Source: Prosopocoilus inquinatus
Taxonomy: Eukaryota; Arthropoda; Insecta; Coleoptera; Lucanidae
Assembly: GCA_036172665.1 (NCBI GenBank)
Contig: CM069875.1
Span: 23,715,806 to 23,779,805 of the forward strand
Direction of reading: 5' to 3'
DNA length: 64,000 nt
The position numbers and the translations under genes are program-made. Positions 25,631 through 42,072 of this stretch are shown here, piece by piece. The notes under the pieces are model-generated. The model was not told the DNA's origin and ran no database searches. It was given only the letters and a program-made list of their open reading frames with translations. How positions within the stretch are numbered: the first letter of the stretch is position 1; the number at the start of each line of letters is the position of its first letter.

Positions 25631-26552
25631 TTGTTTAACATTACTCAGAGAATATAAAAGGTTTTCGTAATATTTGTTTTCCTGGTTAGACTAAATAATA
25701 GGAGGTAGTACGCAACATTAAGTTAAAAACTTTAATAAGTTTGAAATACAATGGCCGAAAAGGCACTTCTTTAAAAAAATCCAACCTAGTTGAACATTCA
25801 TTTCGACTTATTTCCAGAATTTGGTAATGTAATCAACTTGCAAATTATTCTAAAAACTTCTCTGATTTATTGCCTTTCGAATGAGGGTATTAAGTTTTAG
25901 TAAAAATCTATATACATTATATTTCCGTCATACAATAATTAAGTGCGGGGTTGAATATTCATTTTTTTTTTCAATTTAAGAGGTTTATAACTTCTGTTAA
26001 ACATTAGTTTCTTATGAACTTCAATTGAGAAATCCGTTAAAAAGTCCCGTGGCTTCAAAAAATTGGAAATTAAAGAACACTGTTCCAGTGCTTCCAAGCT
26101 TAAAATTTGAATTTTTCAATTAGACTGTTCTGGTTTTACATCATTTTCTATTACTTATTTATTATTTGTACGTCCTATTTCATCATTTTTATTATACACT
26201 TATACTTATTTACACATTATACAGAGTGAGTCATAATGAGCGAAACAAAAATTACCATTTTTAAGTAAAAAAGTTCTTTATCGTAAAGTCATGTTGTATT
26301 TTTCATCTGACAATTTTATGTCGTTTACTTACGTGTATTTACTTGTAGGATCTCTACCGATTGTAACTACTTATTGTTACAAATAAAATGTCTAAGATTG
26401 CAGAAATGACTTAGGCTGCATGAATAAAATGAAGTAAATGCTTTTACTTGAATTGTTATTAGGAGTATTTTTTTATACTATATACAATTATAAATCATTG
26501 TCCAAATCCTCTTTACTACGCTACTATTATTTAGAATTTCAATTTTCTCCAT
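25631..26552. other. Intergenic, no gene seen
   Basis: AT-rich. The string TATACAGAGTGAGTCATAATG at 26218 resembles ATACAGAGTGAGTCTTAATGG at 43744, probably the terminus of another small transposon family. No opposite end was identified. Confidence 0.45.
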
Positions 26553-26748
26553 ATACAGGGGGCTGCAGTGATAAACATAACATAGGAGCCACTTTTACGG
26601 TCTAAAAACGTAATGGTTAATTTCCGATTGTAGGACCCGTGTATTAGTAACACTTTTATCTTGTACAACAAAAGTGACTTATTTTATTATCATTTACAAA
26701 CCTTGGCAATTTCGCAATCCAATTATTAATAGGTACCCTGTATATTAA
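26553..26748. repeat. Small element with TATACAGG / CCTGTATA ends
   Basis: Begins TATACAGGGGGCTGCAGTGA and ends TTATTAATAGGTACCCTGTATA. Only the outermost bases are inverted. The 86-codon minus-strand frame at 26656-26916 runs across the end and is not supported as a gene. Confidence 0.4.
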
Positions 26749-26987
26749 AGAACATTTAATGCACTGTGTGTGTTGTGCACTTTGCATCTGGAACATTTGG
26801 CGTTGCCAGTTTCTAAGAAATTGTTGGATAGAAAGATATTCAAACGTTTCTCTTATTGCAATTTGATGAATAGTTTTGTAGATAGAATGATGGGGTAAAC
26901 AAAAAAGACAACTCATGTAAACAAAATTACCTGAATAATGATAACTACAAGATAACTTAACACCAACTACAATTTTTACAAATTGAT

Positions 26988-27110
26988 TGACAAATTGAAG
27001 CTAGTTTGCCACATAATAAGTCATCCCATGCAAGGCGGCATTATTTTGTGAAATCATAATTTAATTTTTTTATTTATTTTTTTTCAAATCTCTCACTTAA
27101 CATATTTTCC
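26988..27110 (-). repeat. Fragment of the ribozyme-bearing repeat (R5, no ribozyme)
   Basis: TTGACAAATTGAAGCTAGTT ... ATAATAAGTCATCCCATGCA reads as the reverse complement of 47645-47697 (AGGATGACTTATTATGCAGC ... GGCTTCAATTTGTCAA). This is a fifth, fragmentary member lacking the hammerhead part. Confidence 0.55.
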
Positions 27111-29184
27111 AGTTTTATAATAACAAGTGTCTTAAATTTGACGTCCACAGTGATGCGTTAAATCTAAAATATACACAGACAGCACCATTCATAGCACTTT
27201 GAATGTCAAACTTTAAAACAGAGACGTTATTACGATTTGAAATAATTTATACAGATCGTATGGCGGTCCTGTAGTCCGACAGTTTCGCGAACTTTCATCC
27301 CATTTATTCCCGTTGTACTCGTATCATACAGTCACATCGCACTTAAACTGTGAAGCTTGAAAGAGAGCTAAACTTTAGACTACGGTAAAACTCTCACTCC
27401 TGCGTAAATGTACTTACATTCGTGATGTGACAGTAGTGAGTAGACATTCGAAAAAGTTACTAAAATACAAACTAAACATGATGATTGAATGTTAGAGAAT
27501 CTGCGGAACTAAGATTAGAATAATGAAGAGTGAGACTTCTTAGAAATGACCTAATTGCAACTGAGATGCAATTAACCTAGAAAGAGAATCCTGTTTAAAC
27601 CAAGAACGCAATTAATCTGTTCTACAAAAAATAAGACGCTTATTTTAGAGAGTGCATTTTTATAAGATATTTTAATTATATATCTGTTTATTTCTTTATT
27701 TTACTTTCTTGTTCTCTCTCTTCTATTTACTTTACTTACTAGTTATCTCTTTAGTGACTTTATAAAGCAACATTGAAGCATTTACAAACATATTAATGCA
27801 CTTTTATGAATTTATTTGCTTTAAATATCTTTACTTCTTTTAAATAATCTACTGGACAATCTTCATCATCGTTTTGTGTATCATGTGAAGAGCATTCACG
27901 CAAAATGTCCAAAATTCAAAATGACGAAATTCGAGTTAGACATGGAATCCAATGGTTTATTTTTGAGTTGAATCGTCTAATCAGGCGTTGATACATTTAT
28001 TTCTCGTATAATATGTCATAATATATGAGGAATTAATTAATCAGGCCTTTACTTTAGAGAATGCAACTCAATAATACATCCTTGATTCCATATTTAACTG
28101 AAAGTTCGTAATTTTGGATTTATCAAGTTTTGCGTGAATACTCTTCATGTGTAAGTTACCTTGATTATTTTCTGTTTGTGATCTATAATTCATTGTTTTG
28201 TTGTTTCTTTTTTGAAGCTCGCAAGATTTCATTTGTTCTACATGTTTGTTATTAAAAAATCACAACATTAAAATTTTATAGGGCCAGTTGTACAAAGGAG
28301 TACAGTTTTTGTCTAACTCATCTAGAAATAGGTGTTTCCCTTTAAAAGTGTCAAATTTGGCCCACCCTGTACAGTTCCGAACTGATTTAAAGCAGTGTAT
28401 TACGTTACTTAGTTCCAAGAAAATAAGTTCCAATTAAGTCAGTAAAAGGTTTTTATATATCATTTACTATTGGGAAGGATAAACTGTAATTTTCAAAAGT
28501 ATTTGTTTTAATATTTAATAAAGACAGATAAATTGTATCACCCTTACCGAATTTGTAAAACAATACCAAACGATGTGCAATAATTAAATCAACTAATTTT
28601 TATAAGTTTGAATCTGGTGCCCATCGCCTATAAAATTTTGTATCGCTTCACCTGTAACGAACTAGAAACACCCATTAAAACATCGGAACAATGTAGACTA
28701 TTCTAGAACAGATTATCATATCCGGAATGTAGGTGGTCTACACGTATGTACATAGATCGAGCAGTTTTAGTATTATTTACATAAATTATATTATGTAATT
28801 AAGCGTCGCAGTAACCAAAAATGCAAACACCTACTTAAATCTCCAATCACAAACTGAAAACAGCAAAATATTCTTATAAAAACTCAGCCAAAAATATATA
28901 CATAATATGTATTTGCAGCGTCATGTCATGAACAACTTAACAATAAATATACAAATAAATAAACGCTTTTGTACTTTTATATTCTCATTGTACGGTTGAC
29001 AGAAATTAATTGCATTGACGTATGCAGCAAAACCAAAACTTAAATTAATGAAGCTATTAATATTCTGACTATTTATTTGGTTAATAATTAATTAGTTTTA
29101 TCTACGTTTTAAATAATAAGTTATGCTTTATAAATGTAGAGTTTTCTACATTTAAGTTTTCTAGCAATTTTTTTTTAATTTCAG
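27111..29184. other. Intergenic or intronic, upstream of the wge exons
   Basis: No coding exon recognised. Because the first recognised wge exon starts with a splice acceptor at 29184, this stretch is presumably an intron of that gene. AGGGCCAGTTGTACAAAGG (28282) and CACCCTGTACAG (28364) look like transposon termini. Confidence 0.45.
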
Positions 29185-34472
<5,288 letters not shown>

Positions 34473-36300
34473 CAAAATACTAAACTCAAGGAAGCAATAA
34501 TACTATTTATGAAGAGTAATAACCCATAATTCGATGTCATGTTTAGTGATTGAAAGGTGCTATATTAAGAGGTTTTTTCTTATTAAGAGAGATTTATTTC
34601 TGTTTCAAGAAGTTTTGTTTGTGCCATTCTATTCACTTTTTGTTTGCTAAAGCGAGCAAGCGTTAAAACATATATTTAGATCAGATCATTCTGAATTTAA
34701 ATTATACTTTTACTCTTGCTTCAACTTGCAAAAAAGGAAACGAACTTGGGTTGTTGAAAAAAAAAAAACGTTAATTTCTGATGGTTGATCCTCATTGAAG
34801 GTGATTGCTTTATAGACTGATATGATTTAGTTGATTTTGTTATGCACACGTTTTCGTTGTGTTGATTTAAAACAAAAAACTTTTTACCTATAATCAGTAG
34901 TATACCGTATGTGCGAGGTAGAGTAAAAGAACTTACTGTTGTAGATTAATTCTTCTTGTATTTATATATGTTTTTTTGTAAATAAGCACATGGAAAGTAA
35001 TAATAAATATAAATATATTTTGCTAGTACGTTTCACGCGCGACCGTTTTAATAGCTACGTCATTTTGGTCATTGAATAATAATTAATCATTGTAGGGTAT
35101 CCATTAGTGAATAAAAAAATTATAGACGTCAATCATTTTAATATGTAAACGTTTGGACTGTAATGGGTGCCTATTATTATACCATAATTAATAAATAAAA
35201 TAAGACTAAAAATGACTACTATTAAACGCAGCGTATTCCGATATTATTTAAAAAATAAATAAACGTTTAAGTTCATATCAGTATATTGTACATAATTTAA
35301 TTAGTAGATTTTAGGGGAGAGTATTGTAAAAAAAAAAACACAGTGAAAGTAATTGTGCAATCTTATATAACATAACTGAGTACTTACATTATTAATTGGT
35401 GTATAATAACCAAGTTGCCAAATGTGTTATTATTAGTTTTGATTGCATCTCAATAATTCAGCTTAAAGATTTTTTTAACTTACCACTCTATCAGATGCGT
35501 TAAAAAATTTAAAGTACATTCATTAAACCATCTTCCACTGGAATTTTATGAACATATTTGATGCTGTGGCTGGTTCAATAGTATCAATATTAAATAGAAT
35601 GTAAGTTGCATTTATTGACGAAGTGAAAGATTCCGCCGGAAATGCAACTTTCATTAATGTAATAAAAAAAAACAAAACTGTAAAAATGAAGAGAAGAAGC
35701 ACAATTTATTTTTATATACATAGTGCAAAAACACTTTCTTTACTTAATTTTTCTTACGCTGACTTAATATGCTTATTGAAATAACAAAAACTTTAGAATA
35801 GAAGCAGCAGGCGATTTACGAGTATTTTCCACGTTATCACCGTATTACAATAATAATCATAATAAGAAAAAAAAATGAACTACATATTTAATCGAAGACT
35901 TAGGTTGCAAAAAAAAAGAAAACATCGGCGTTATTATCTCTATTTATTTTGTATTTAATGTATTGTAAAACTTAAGACTTGAGTGTTATTGTACGTAGAG
36001 ATTTATCTTTTTAGGATACCTCAAAAATCGGAATATTTTACTACTTTCTTGTACAGAAAATATATAAATATTTTTGCATATTATAATTATTATCGTTAAG
36101 ACAATATGGTGCTAGATTTTAGGCAAAACGACCGACATCTTGCGTCTGAAACATATGCAGGGTCGATCTGAGAATGTTTCATACTTAACTTGTATATAAA
36201 TATTACATGCTTGTATATAACGGCTAGATTTCTCTTCAATATATTACTGAAAATAATAGAACATCTTTGTGCTTTTATTTAAATTCCTATCCCATTTACT
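34473..36300 (+). other. Probable wge 3' UTR and downstream region
   Basis: No competing frame. The first AATAAA after the stop is at 35002-35007, and further AATAAA-like signals follow (around 35190, 35250 and 35660), so several 3' ends are possible. Where the transcript ends cannot be told from sequence. Confidence 0.45.
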
Positions 36301-37156
36301 TCTTTTACTTACGGTGGGCATAAAGTTAGAGAATAAAAGAAATTGAATTTTTGAGACTTGAGAGAGAAGGGTATTCTCTTATACATTTAAAGTATTTTTT
36401 CTTTTTGTGACAGAGAAAAATTGTATTGAACGGTATTCTGTAGATATGGGGCTTTTTACATCTTTTTTTTAACAGAAATTGTGAGTAAAACCGCAGAGCA
36501 ATAATGTCATATTGCCGAAATAAAAACAGTTTGAGAGTTCCAATTAATGGAAATGGAATATTTTAACTGAATAATGGTTTTAAGCTTAATATCCACAACA
36601 AATAATAATTTTGAATTTACTAATTAATTCCAAATATTGAATTATTAAAAAAAATGTAATTAAACTTTGGCAAAGATTTAACAATTATTGAAAATCGAAG
36701 TCAAAAGTTGGAAGAGCTGATCCGATAAAATGCGTCATATAAGCCATTCTTTATTTATTTGTAAACTAGTGAGAATGTGGTATTCATGTGTGTAACTAAA
36801 TTTTGACAATGAATGTCATTTCATTTTTATTTTTAACGTAACCTACTGCAAATTAGACAATGCCGCAATATTTTCTTTTCATCGCGAAATGTATTCACTG
36901 GTGTAAGGTCGAAACAGTTCAAGTGAAATATTTCACATAAATTTCATTTCACTGAAATATTTCATAGCATGCAGAAATTTCACGAAACTTATTTTAAATT
37001 TGCCGCGCAGAAAGTGTCTGCGCATAAACATAACAACGGTCACGATAAACATAAACTGCCCGATACACATATTTACAGCTGAATAAAAAAAAATGAAAAT
37101 ATCAGAAAATGTACACAACTTTCTTAGTTTCTCATAGTATGAAAATGATTTATTAG
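36301..37156. other. Intergenic, no gene seen
   Basis: AT-rich, with no recognisable frame or repeat boundary. Confidence 0.45.
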
Positions 37157-37262
37157 TAGAGATCGGAATCACATATTTTGACGTCACCTTTGGGCAGTGC
37201 TTGTCACGCTGCAGCTCTGTGGCAGTTTTGCCAACCGTACGATTATTTTAGCAGTTGATACT
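37157..37262. repeat. Dispersed repeat end (GAGATCGGAATCACATATTT family)
   Basis: GATCGGAATCACATATTTTG, then GACGTCACCTTTGGGCAGTG ... CTGCAGCTCTGTGGCAGTTT ... GCCAACCGTACGATTATTTT, is the near reverse complement of 59940-60036. The same terminal sequence also opens 57966. It is one end of a transposon family. The opposite end of this copy was not found. Confidence 0.55.
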
Positions 37263-37569
37263 ATGTACAATTGGTGGATTTTGAATTTTGAGAACGAAGA
37301 TGAAATTTCTCTTAATTTTACATTTAGTAATTCGTGCGCGATAAAACTCAAAAACTGCGGATTTAAAAGTTCTCAAGATGGTAATTAGTAGCAAACTTTT
37401 AAAATGAAATTGGTTGATGAAGAAGAGTAAAAAGAAAACAAGAGACAATCGAAACAGTTTGCGAGAAAAAATTGATGAAAAATGGTAAACAATTAAAAAT
37501 AAAAAAGTGAGAAACTTTTTAACAGTCGAGAAAAAGTAAAATAAAAATTCCTAACGGCAATTATTAGAT

Positions 37570-37700
37570 ACGAATTTCGTTTTTGATTGTAGTGGATCCC
37601 TTGCGTATCTTCTGTAGAGCTGTTTCGGCCCTACTAGTAACGTCGTCAGCAGAAGCAATATCAGGTCAAAAAGCGATCGCGGGATGTCATTACTCAAACT
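37570..37700 (-). repeat. Ribozyme-bearing dispersed repeat, copy R3 (truncated)
   Basis: On the minus strand, 37655-37609 reads CTTCTG, CTGACGA, a 16-nt segment ending AGGGCC, GAAAC, AGCTCTA, CAGAAG. Both core boxes are intact and stem I is perfect (CTTCTG/CAGAAG), with the cut expected after CUA. The 5' strand of stem II is mutated (CGTTAC instead of AGCCC), so stem II cannot form as in R1 and R2. Flanks GATCGCTTTTTGACCTGA-like and TTGATTGTAGTGGATCC match the other copies. Confidence 0.65.
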
Positions 37701-38334
37701 TTTCACGACAATTATTACATTAAAAAAAAACATTACACATTCAAGACATAACAGTAATTCAAAATTTACAAGAAAAGAGCACACAAAGAAACACAAACCA
37801 CAATCATAATACAAAAACAACAAAAACAAAAGACGATTACAACATTTTAGTTTTTGGAAAAATCAAATCGGAATGAAAATTGAAAAAAAAAAGTTGATAA
37901 TTCGAACGAGAAAAGAAGAGAAAGAAAAACAAATGAGTATCGTACATTATATATAATAATGATATCGATAATCGATTAAAAAAGACGATCACATTGTGTT
38001 CGAAAAGAAAAACAAAACAATAATTGAAAAATAAACTTTTCTATTTAATAGACCCGCTGTTTTTAATCATGCTTTGTTATAGGGCTTGTTAGTTAAGTTT
38101 AATTTATTATTATTATTATTAACTGTCAAATCTGGATAATACGATTTTTAACGACAGAAAAAATCTTGAAACTTGGTGAATTACCGGCCCATTATAAAGA
38201 ATCTTAAGACGCCCCCCACCCCCTGGCTCCCCGGATCATTCCGGAAAAGATTACGTAATAAAAACATCTTAAGAATACTTTTATTGATAACGTGAAAAAG
38301 GAGTTATTAACGACATAATTGGCAAATAACAGCC
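37701..38334. other. Intergenic, no gene seen
   Basis: A-rich, with no recognised frame. It has a (TTA)n run at about 38105-38120 and a C-rich tract CCCCCCACCCCCTGGCTCCC at about 38212. Confidence 0.45.
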
Positions 38335-38368
38335 TACGTACGTTTCAGTCTTATTAGCCTCATCAGGA
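38335..38368 (-). ncRNA. Weak hammerhead-like core
   Basis: The minus strand reads CTGATGA, GGCTAATAAGACT, GAAAC, GTACGTA. The two core boxes are exact and stem III is a GTAC palindrome as in R1-R4, but stem II pairs poorly and stem I is not evident. Possibly a remnant of another Penelope terminal repeat. Low confidence. Confidence 0.3.
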
Positions 38369-38649
38369 CAGTATAACCAAGTATAAGTTGTTCACACTAG
38401 GAGATGAACAATCACGCAACCGACCAGGAGACCGAATGCACATTTATTGCAACAACTGAGGGCAACATTAATATGGGCCTTAATAGTTTCGGTGCCCCGA
38501 TACCGGAGTAATTGGTCGACACTCGCCCCCCTTGCGATAAGGAAAGATGTTTAAATACTTAGTATTATAAAGAGCCAAAAAATACTCTTACTAAATAAAT
38601 TTTAAAAAATAAAATATGTAAAGTAATTAATCAATTGAAATCTTTTTTT

Positions 38650-39110
38650 AAAGATATTCAATGTTCACCCAATCCAACTGAACCCGACCTAACTCCATAC
38701 AACAAAACTAAAAAATTAAGACAAAGATATATTAAACAAATTAAAAGTAAAAAAAATGTGAAAATAAAGCTCAATAAATCCCAAGGTTAACCCAACTCAA
38801 CTAAACTGAATTCAACCTAACTGTACTTAATTGAAGCAAAAAATTTTAAATGCAAAAAAATTAAAGTAAAAATTAAAAAAAAAACGGTTAAACCCAACAA
38901 TTGAATTCCATTCTATTCAACCCAAGAAAAAAAAATCAAATCAAAAAACAACAAAAAAGTGATGTAAACGATTAAATGTAAAAAAATTTGACGTCAACGA
39001 AGTTTAACAAGGTCAATCCAACCCAGCTTCTCTCAACTTAAGTCCATTTGACACAAATTAACCAACGTCAACATAACACAACCTAGTTTTGTTCAGCCCA
39101 AAAAAAAATA
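38650..39110. repeat. Degenerate G-poor tandem array with CCAACC/CCTAAC motifs
   Basis: The plus strand is almost free of G and alternates A-rich linkers with short blocks such as CCAACTGAACCCGACCTAAC (38671), AACCCAACTCAACTAAACTG (38787), AACCCAACAATTGAATTCC (38891), CCAACCCAGCTTCTCTCAAC (39015) and CAACATAACACAACCTAG (39068). Spacing is near 110 bp for the first intervals. A similar CCCTAACCCAAACCG stretch occurs at 39845-39900. Not coding. Confidence 0.45.
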
Positions 39111-40146
39111 AAAAAAAATAAAAAAAAAGACGTTAAGTGCCATAAACTTAATTTTTCCGTACTTTAGAAAATTGTTACTAACAATAAAATAAAAATTAAT
39201 TCCCCTATTTTGGTCGCCAGTTGCCATTTTAGGAAAAAAAATGTAAGCTAAAAAAATGTAGTCCATGTGGCGATAAATCGCCACCCTTGGAAACACTGTC
39301 TGACTCTAAAATCACATACGCAATTTTTCGAAGAGGGGCGCCAATTATTTTTTCCAAGCAAACTTAAATTCTACAGTAACGCAAGAAAGTTATTGGCAGT
39401 CCGTAAAATCTAGTCTTCATACAACAGATGTTATTGTCGGAATAAGAGCAGGTCTGAAATGTAGTTTCTCAGAAATCTGATTTCTTTTTGACTGAATAAG
39501 CTTGTAATATGTTTATTTTATACAGATTTTCAATAATCTGAATTCTGACTGAACTGTCATAGGTTAAAAAATTGAAAAACTTACAAATTGCGCGGATGAA
39601 TAATTAAGTTTGAGGAATGAAAAATGTAAATTTTAGAAACAATGTTATGTTTAAATGTTCATAAATTAATTTATAAAGGCAAATTTAATTTGAATGCTTT
39701 TTGAGATCATTTCGAACGTAAATGATATTAATATTTATTTTAAAAAATGTGAAAATTTTATGTTTGTTTTTAAAAGCTGTAAATTTTATTTCATTATAAT
39801 GTATTCATTTCCTTTCCTTTTTTTACAGAGTGCACCCCTTGAAAACCTAAAAAACCCTAACCCAAACCGACAGAAAACCCTAACTGAAACCGTAACCGAA
39901 TCAGCTTAAAATTAAAACCGAAATACTAAACATTCGTTTCCTAAAGAACTCACCATGATGATTAAAGAAACTACATTTAGCAAAAAAATGAAACATCAAT
40001 AATTTCTTGATACAGAATGTATTTTTATTGTTATTTGACGATAAATCACTGTGACATGTGACGTCAAAAAATTGCACTGAAACGCTTGCACTACCTTTAA
40101 TTAGACTTTTAGTCAATACCAAATTTTTTGCAATTCAGAGCTACAG
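39111..40146. other. Intergenic, no gene seen
   Basis: AT-rich with short frames only. 39845-39900 contains AAACCCTAACCCAAACCG. The upstream part of the 198-codon frame starting at 40058 is not recognisably Penelope protein and may be unrelated sequence. Confidence 0.45.
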
Positions 40147-40811
40147 TGTAGTCATCACGTCAAGTGACAATTGTGCACACACGTATTACGTGTTTCATAA
40201 TAAGGATCATTTTCCACTTTCAAAAGAAAGATACAACAAAGAACTCAGATTTAATAAAGATATAGCAATCCACAATGGTTACTCAGTAGATGTCCTAGAA
40301 AATACTTTAAAGAAAATTATAAATAAAGCCAACATCCAAAAACTTACCACTCTGTTACTGATAGAAACAAACACATCCAACTACATTAAAATTCCGTTTG
40401 ACAAATATTGTTCTAAAGATTTAAATAGCATTTTTAAAACGCAGGGGTACACAATTACACATACTAATAATAATACTTTAAAACATTTACTGACAAACAC
40501 CAAGGACAAAACTGAACCAAATCAGAAATCAGGAATCTATGAAATATCTTGCCAAGGGTGCACTAAAAAATATATTGGGCAAACGAAAAGAAATATACTA
40601 ACACGTTTTAAAGAACACTTAGCTCATTTGAAGTCAGAAATCAGGAATCTATGAAATATCTTGCCAAGGGTGCACTAAAAAATATATAGGGCAAACGAAA
40701 AGAAATATACTAACACGTTTTAAAGAACACTTAGCTCATTTGAAGTACAATGGAATTGAAAAATCCAGTGTTGCCCAACATATTTTTGACACCAATCATA
40801 AAATAGATTTA
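40147..40811 (+). pseudogene. Penelope-like element, GIY-YIG endonuclease remnant
   Basis: The translation contains HFPLSKERYNKELRFNKDIA, KIPFDKYCSKDLNSIFK, NTLKHLLTNTKDKTEPNQ, then the GIY-YIG endonuclease block GIYEISCQGCTKKYIGQTKR and ILTRFKEHLAHLK. This is the C-terminal half of a Penelope-like retroelement protein. A 112-bp segment (40522-40633) is repeated exactly in tandem (40634-40745) apart from one base. Because 112 is not a multiple of 3, it shifts the frame and duplicates the GIY-YIG motif. After the second copy the protein resumes (YNGIEKSSVAQHIFDTNHKI) and stops at about 40814, where a palindromic MITE begins. The reverse transcriptase part is absent. Confidence 0.85.
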
Positions 40812-41050
40812 TAGCCGTTTGCACCACCTCTAGTTAAAAATTAAACCAGGTTTAACAGTAAACCCACTTTGCACCGCGACTTAATCCGTAGTTAAAAACT
40901 CGCTAAACCAACTCAATTTAATCCATCGCCCGTGATGGTTTAACGTTGAGTTGGTTTAGCGAGTTTTTAACTACGGTTTAAGTCGCGGTGCAAACTGGGT
41001 TTACTGTTAAACCTGGTTTAATTTTTAACTAGACGTGGTGCAAATGGCCA
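40812..41050. mobile_element. Near-perfect palindromic MITE, about 240 bp
   Basis: The left TAGCCGTTTGCACCACCTCT and the right, in reverse complement, TGGCCATTTGCACCACGTCT continue as long arms (TTAAAAATTAAACCAGGTTT; TAGTTAAAAACTCGCTAAAC; ACCAACTCAA). The arms meet at ATCCATCGCCCGTGATGG. Very few mismatches, so a recent insertion. It terminates the Penelope remnant. Confidence 0.9.
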
Positions 41051-41320
41051 TTAAACAATCTTACAGCGAGTTTCACTTGTTGCACTGGTGTGAACTGAGT
41101 GTATTCTTATCTCGTTTTAATTTCATGTAATAGTACGAGATAAAGATATCATGAATATACACTGGTGTACACCAGAGTAACAAATGGAACTCGCTATTAG
41201 GTTAGTAAAAGCAACGTCAAGCAACAGGGAATTAGACGGTTTTGAAACCATTTTCATATACAAAAATAAGAGAGATTTAATGAACACCGATCATGGGCCT
41301 TTGGCAGGTTCCGTGTTGCT

Positions 41321-41545
41321 TGTGACTTGATTGACGCAACCGGTGAAGTGCTGGCTTCATTAGGTATATTCGTTTTAGATGACTTGGGGTGCCGCAAGTC
41401 ACCTGCGTCAACGAAATGTGTATTCGTTTTAGATTTTCGGCATGCTGTATTTGACATTAGCATATTCGTTTTAATTGCTCCTGCGGCAACGTTAGTGTTG
41501 ACGCAATGTGCACCTACTCCAGAGTAGGGTTTAGTTGCGTCAACA
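41321..41545. promoter_or_regulatory. Array of TGACGCAA and TATTCGTTTTAGA motifs
   Basis: TTGACGCAA or its complement occurs at about 41330, 41405, 41501 and 41532. TATTCGTTTTAGA (or TATTCGTTTTA) occurs at 41367, 41421 and 41463, again at 41831, and inverted at 41925-41937. TGACGCAA matches the known composite ATF/C-EBP site, so a regulatory role is possible; a decayed satellite is the alternative. The two overlapping frames (41254-41664 minus, 41327-41527 plus) look like chance. Confidence 0.35.
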
Positions 41546-41980
41546 CCAAAGTGTTGTATACTTAACCTTAACTTAGTCATTTTTCTCAAAGGTCGGTGTT
41601 CATCACACAGAAAACTCTTTGTTTGAATGCAGTCGATGCATTTATTTATTTGAATGATGCACACTTTACATTAAATCAAGCAATTTCTTGTTGATTCAAA
41701 CATTTTTTACTTGAATAGAATACATAACGGTTTTTCTTTTAAATAAATGATTGCATTGAACGTATCCAAACGAAAATTATGTTGATTTATCATTTTCTTT
41801 TCTCTGTGTACCAACTTGCCTGTCACAAACTATTCGTTTTAGAACAATTTCTGATGGAACCATAACTTGACTTCGATGGGCATAAGCTACTTGACGATGA
41901 CGCTATTGTGGCAAACCCAGCATTTCTAAAACGAATATACCTATTGGCGCGTACGCTTCGTTGGAGCGGAACGCGCATAG

Positions 41981-42012
41981 TATATAAGGTAGCGATAGGT
42001 ACGACACATTCA
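41981..42012 (+). promoter_or_regulatory. TATA box plus initiator-like sequence
   Basis: TATATAAGG at 41981-41989 lies in a GC-richer context (GGCGCGTACGCTTCG, GAGCGGAACGCGCAT). A TTCACTT initiator-like string puts its A at 42012, 31 bases from the first T of the TATA box, which is standard metazoan geometry. The first downstream ATG (42049) opens only an 8-codon frame, MAAQLQKY. A foldback element is inserted at 42073, so the transcribed product, if any, is unknown. Confidence 0.4.
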
Positions 42013-42072
42013 CTTCTCTTGTGATTAAGAAGAAGTCATCTACTGAAGATGGCAGCACAGCTGCAGAAATAC

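Noticed and set aside
41254..41664. 136-codon minus-strand frame
   Set aside because: Low-complexity repeat motifs (TGACGCAA, TTCGTTTTAGA) keep the frame open; no domain.
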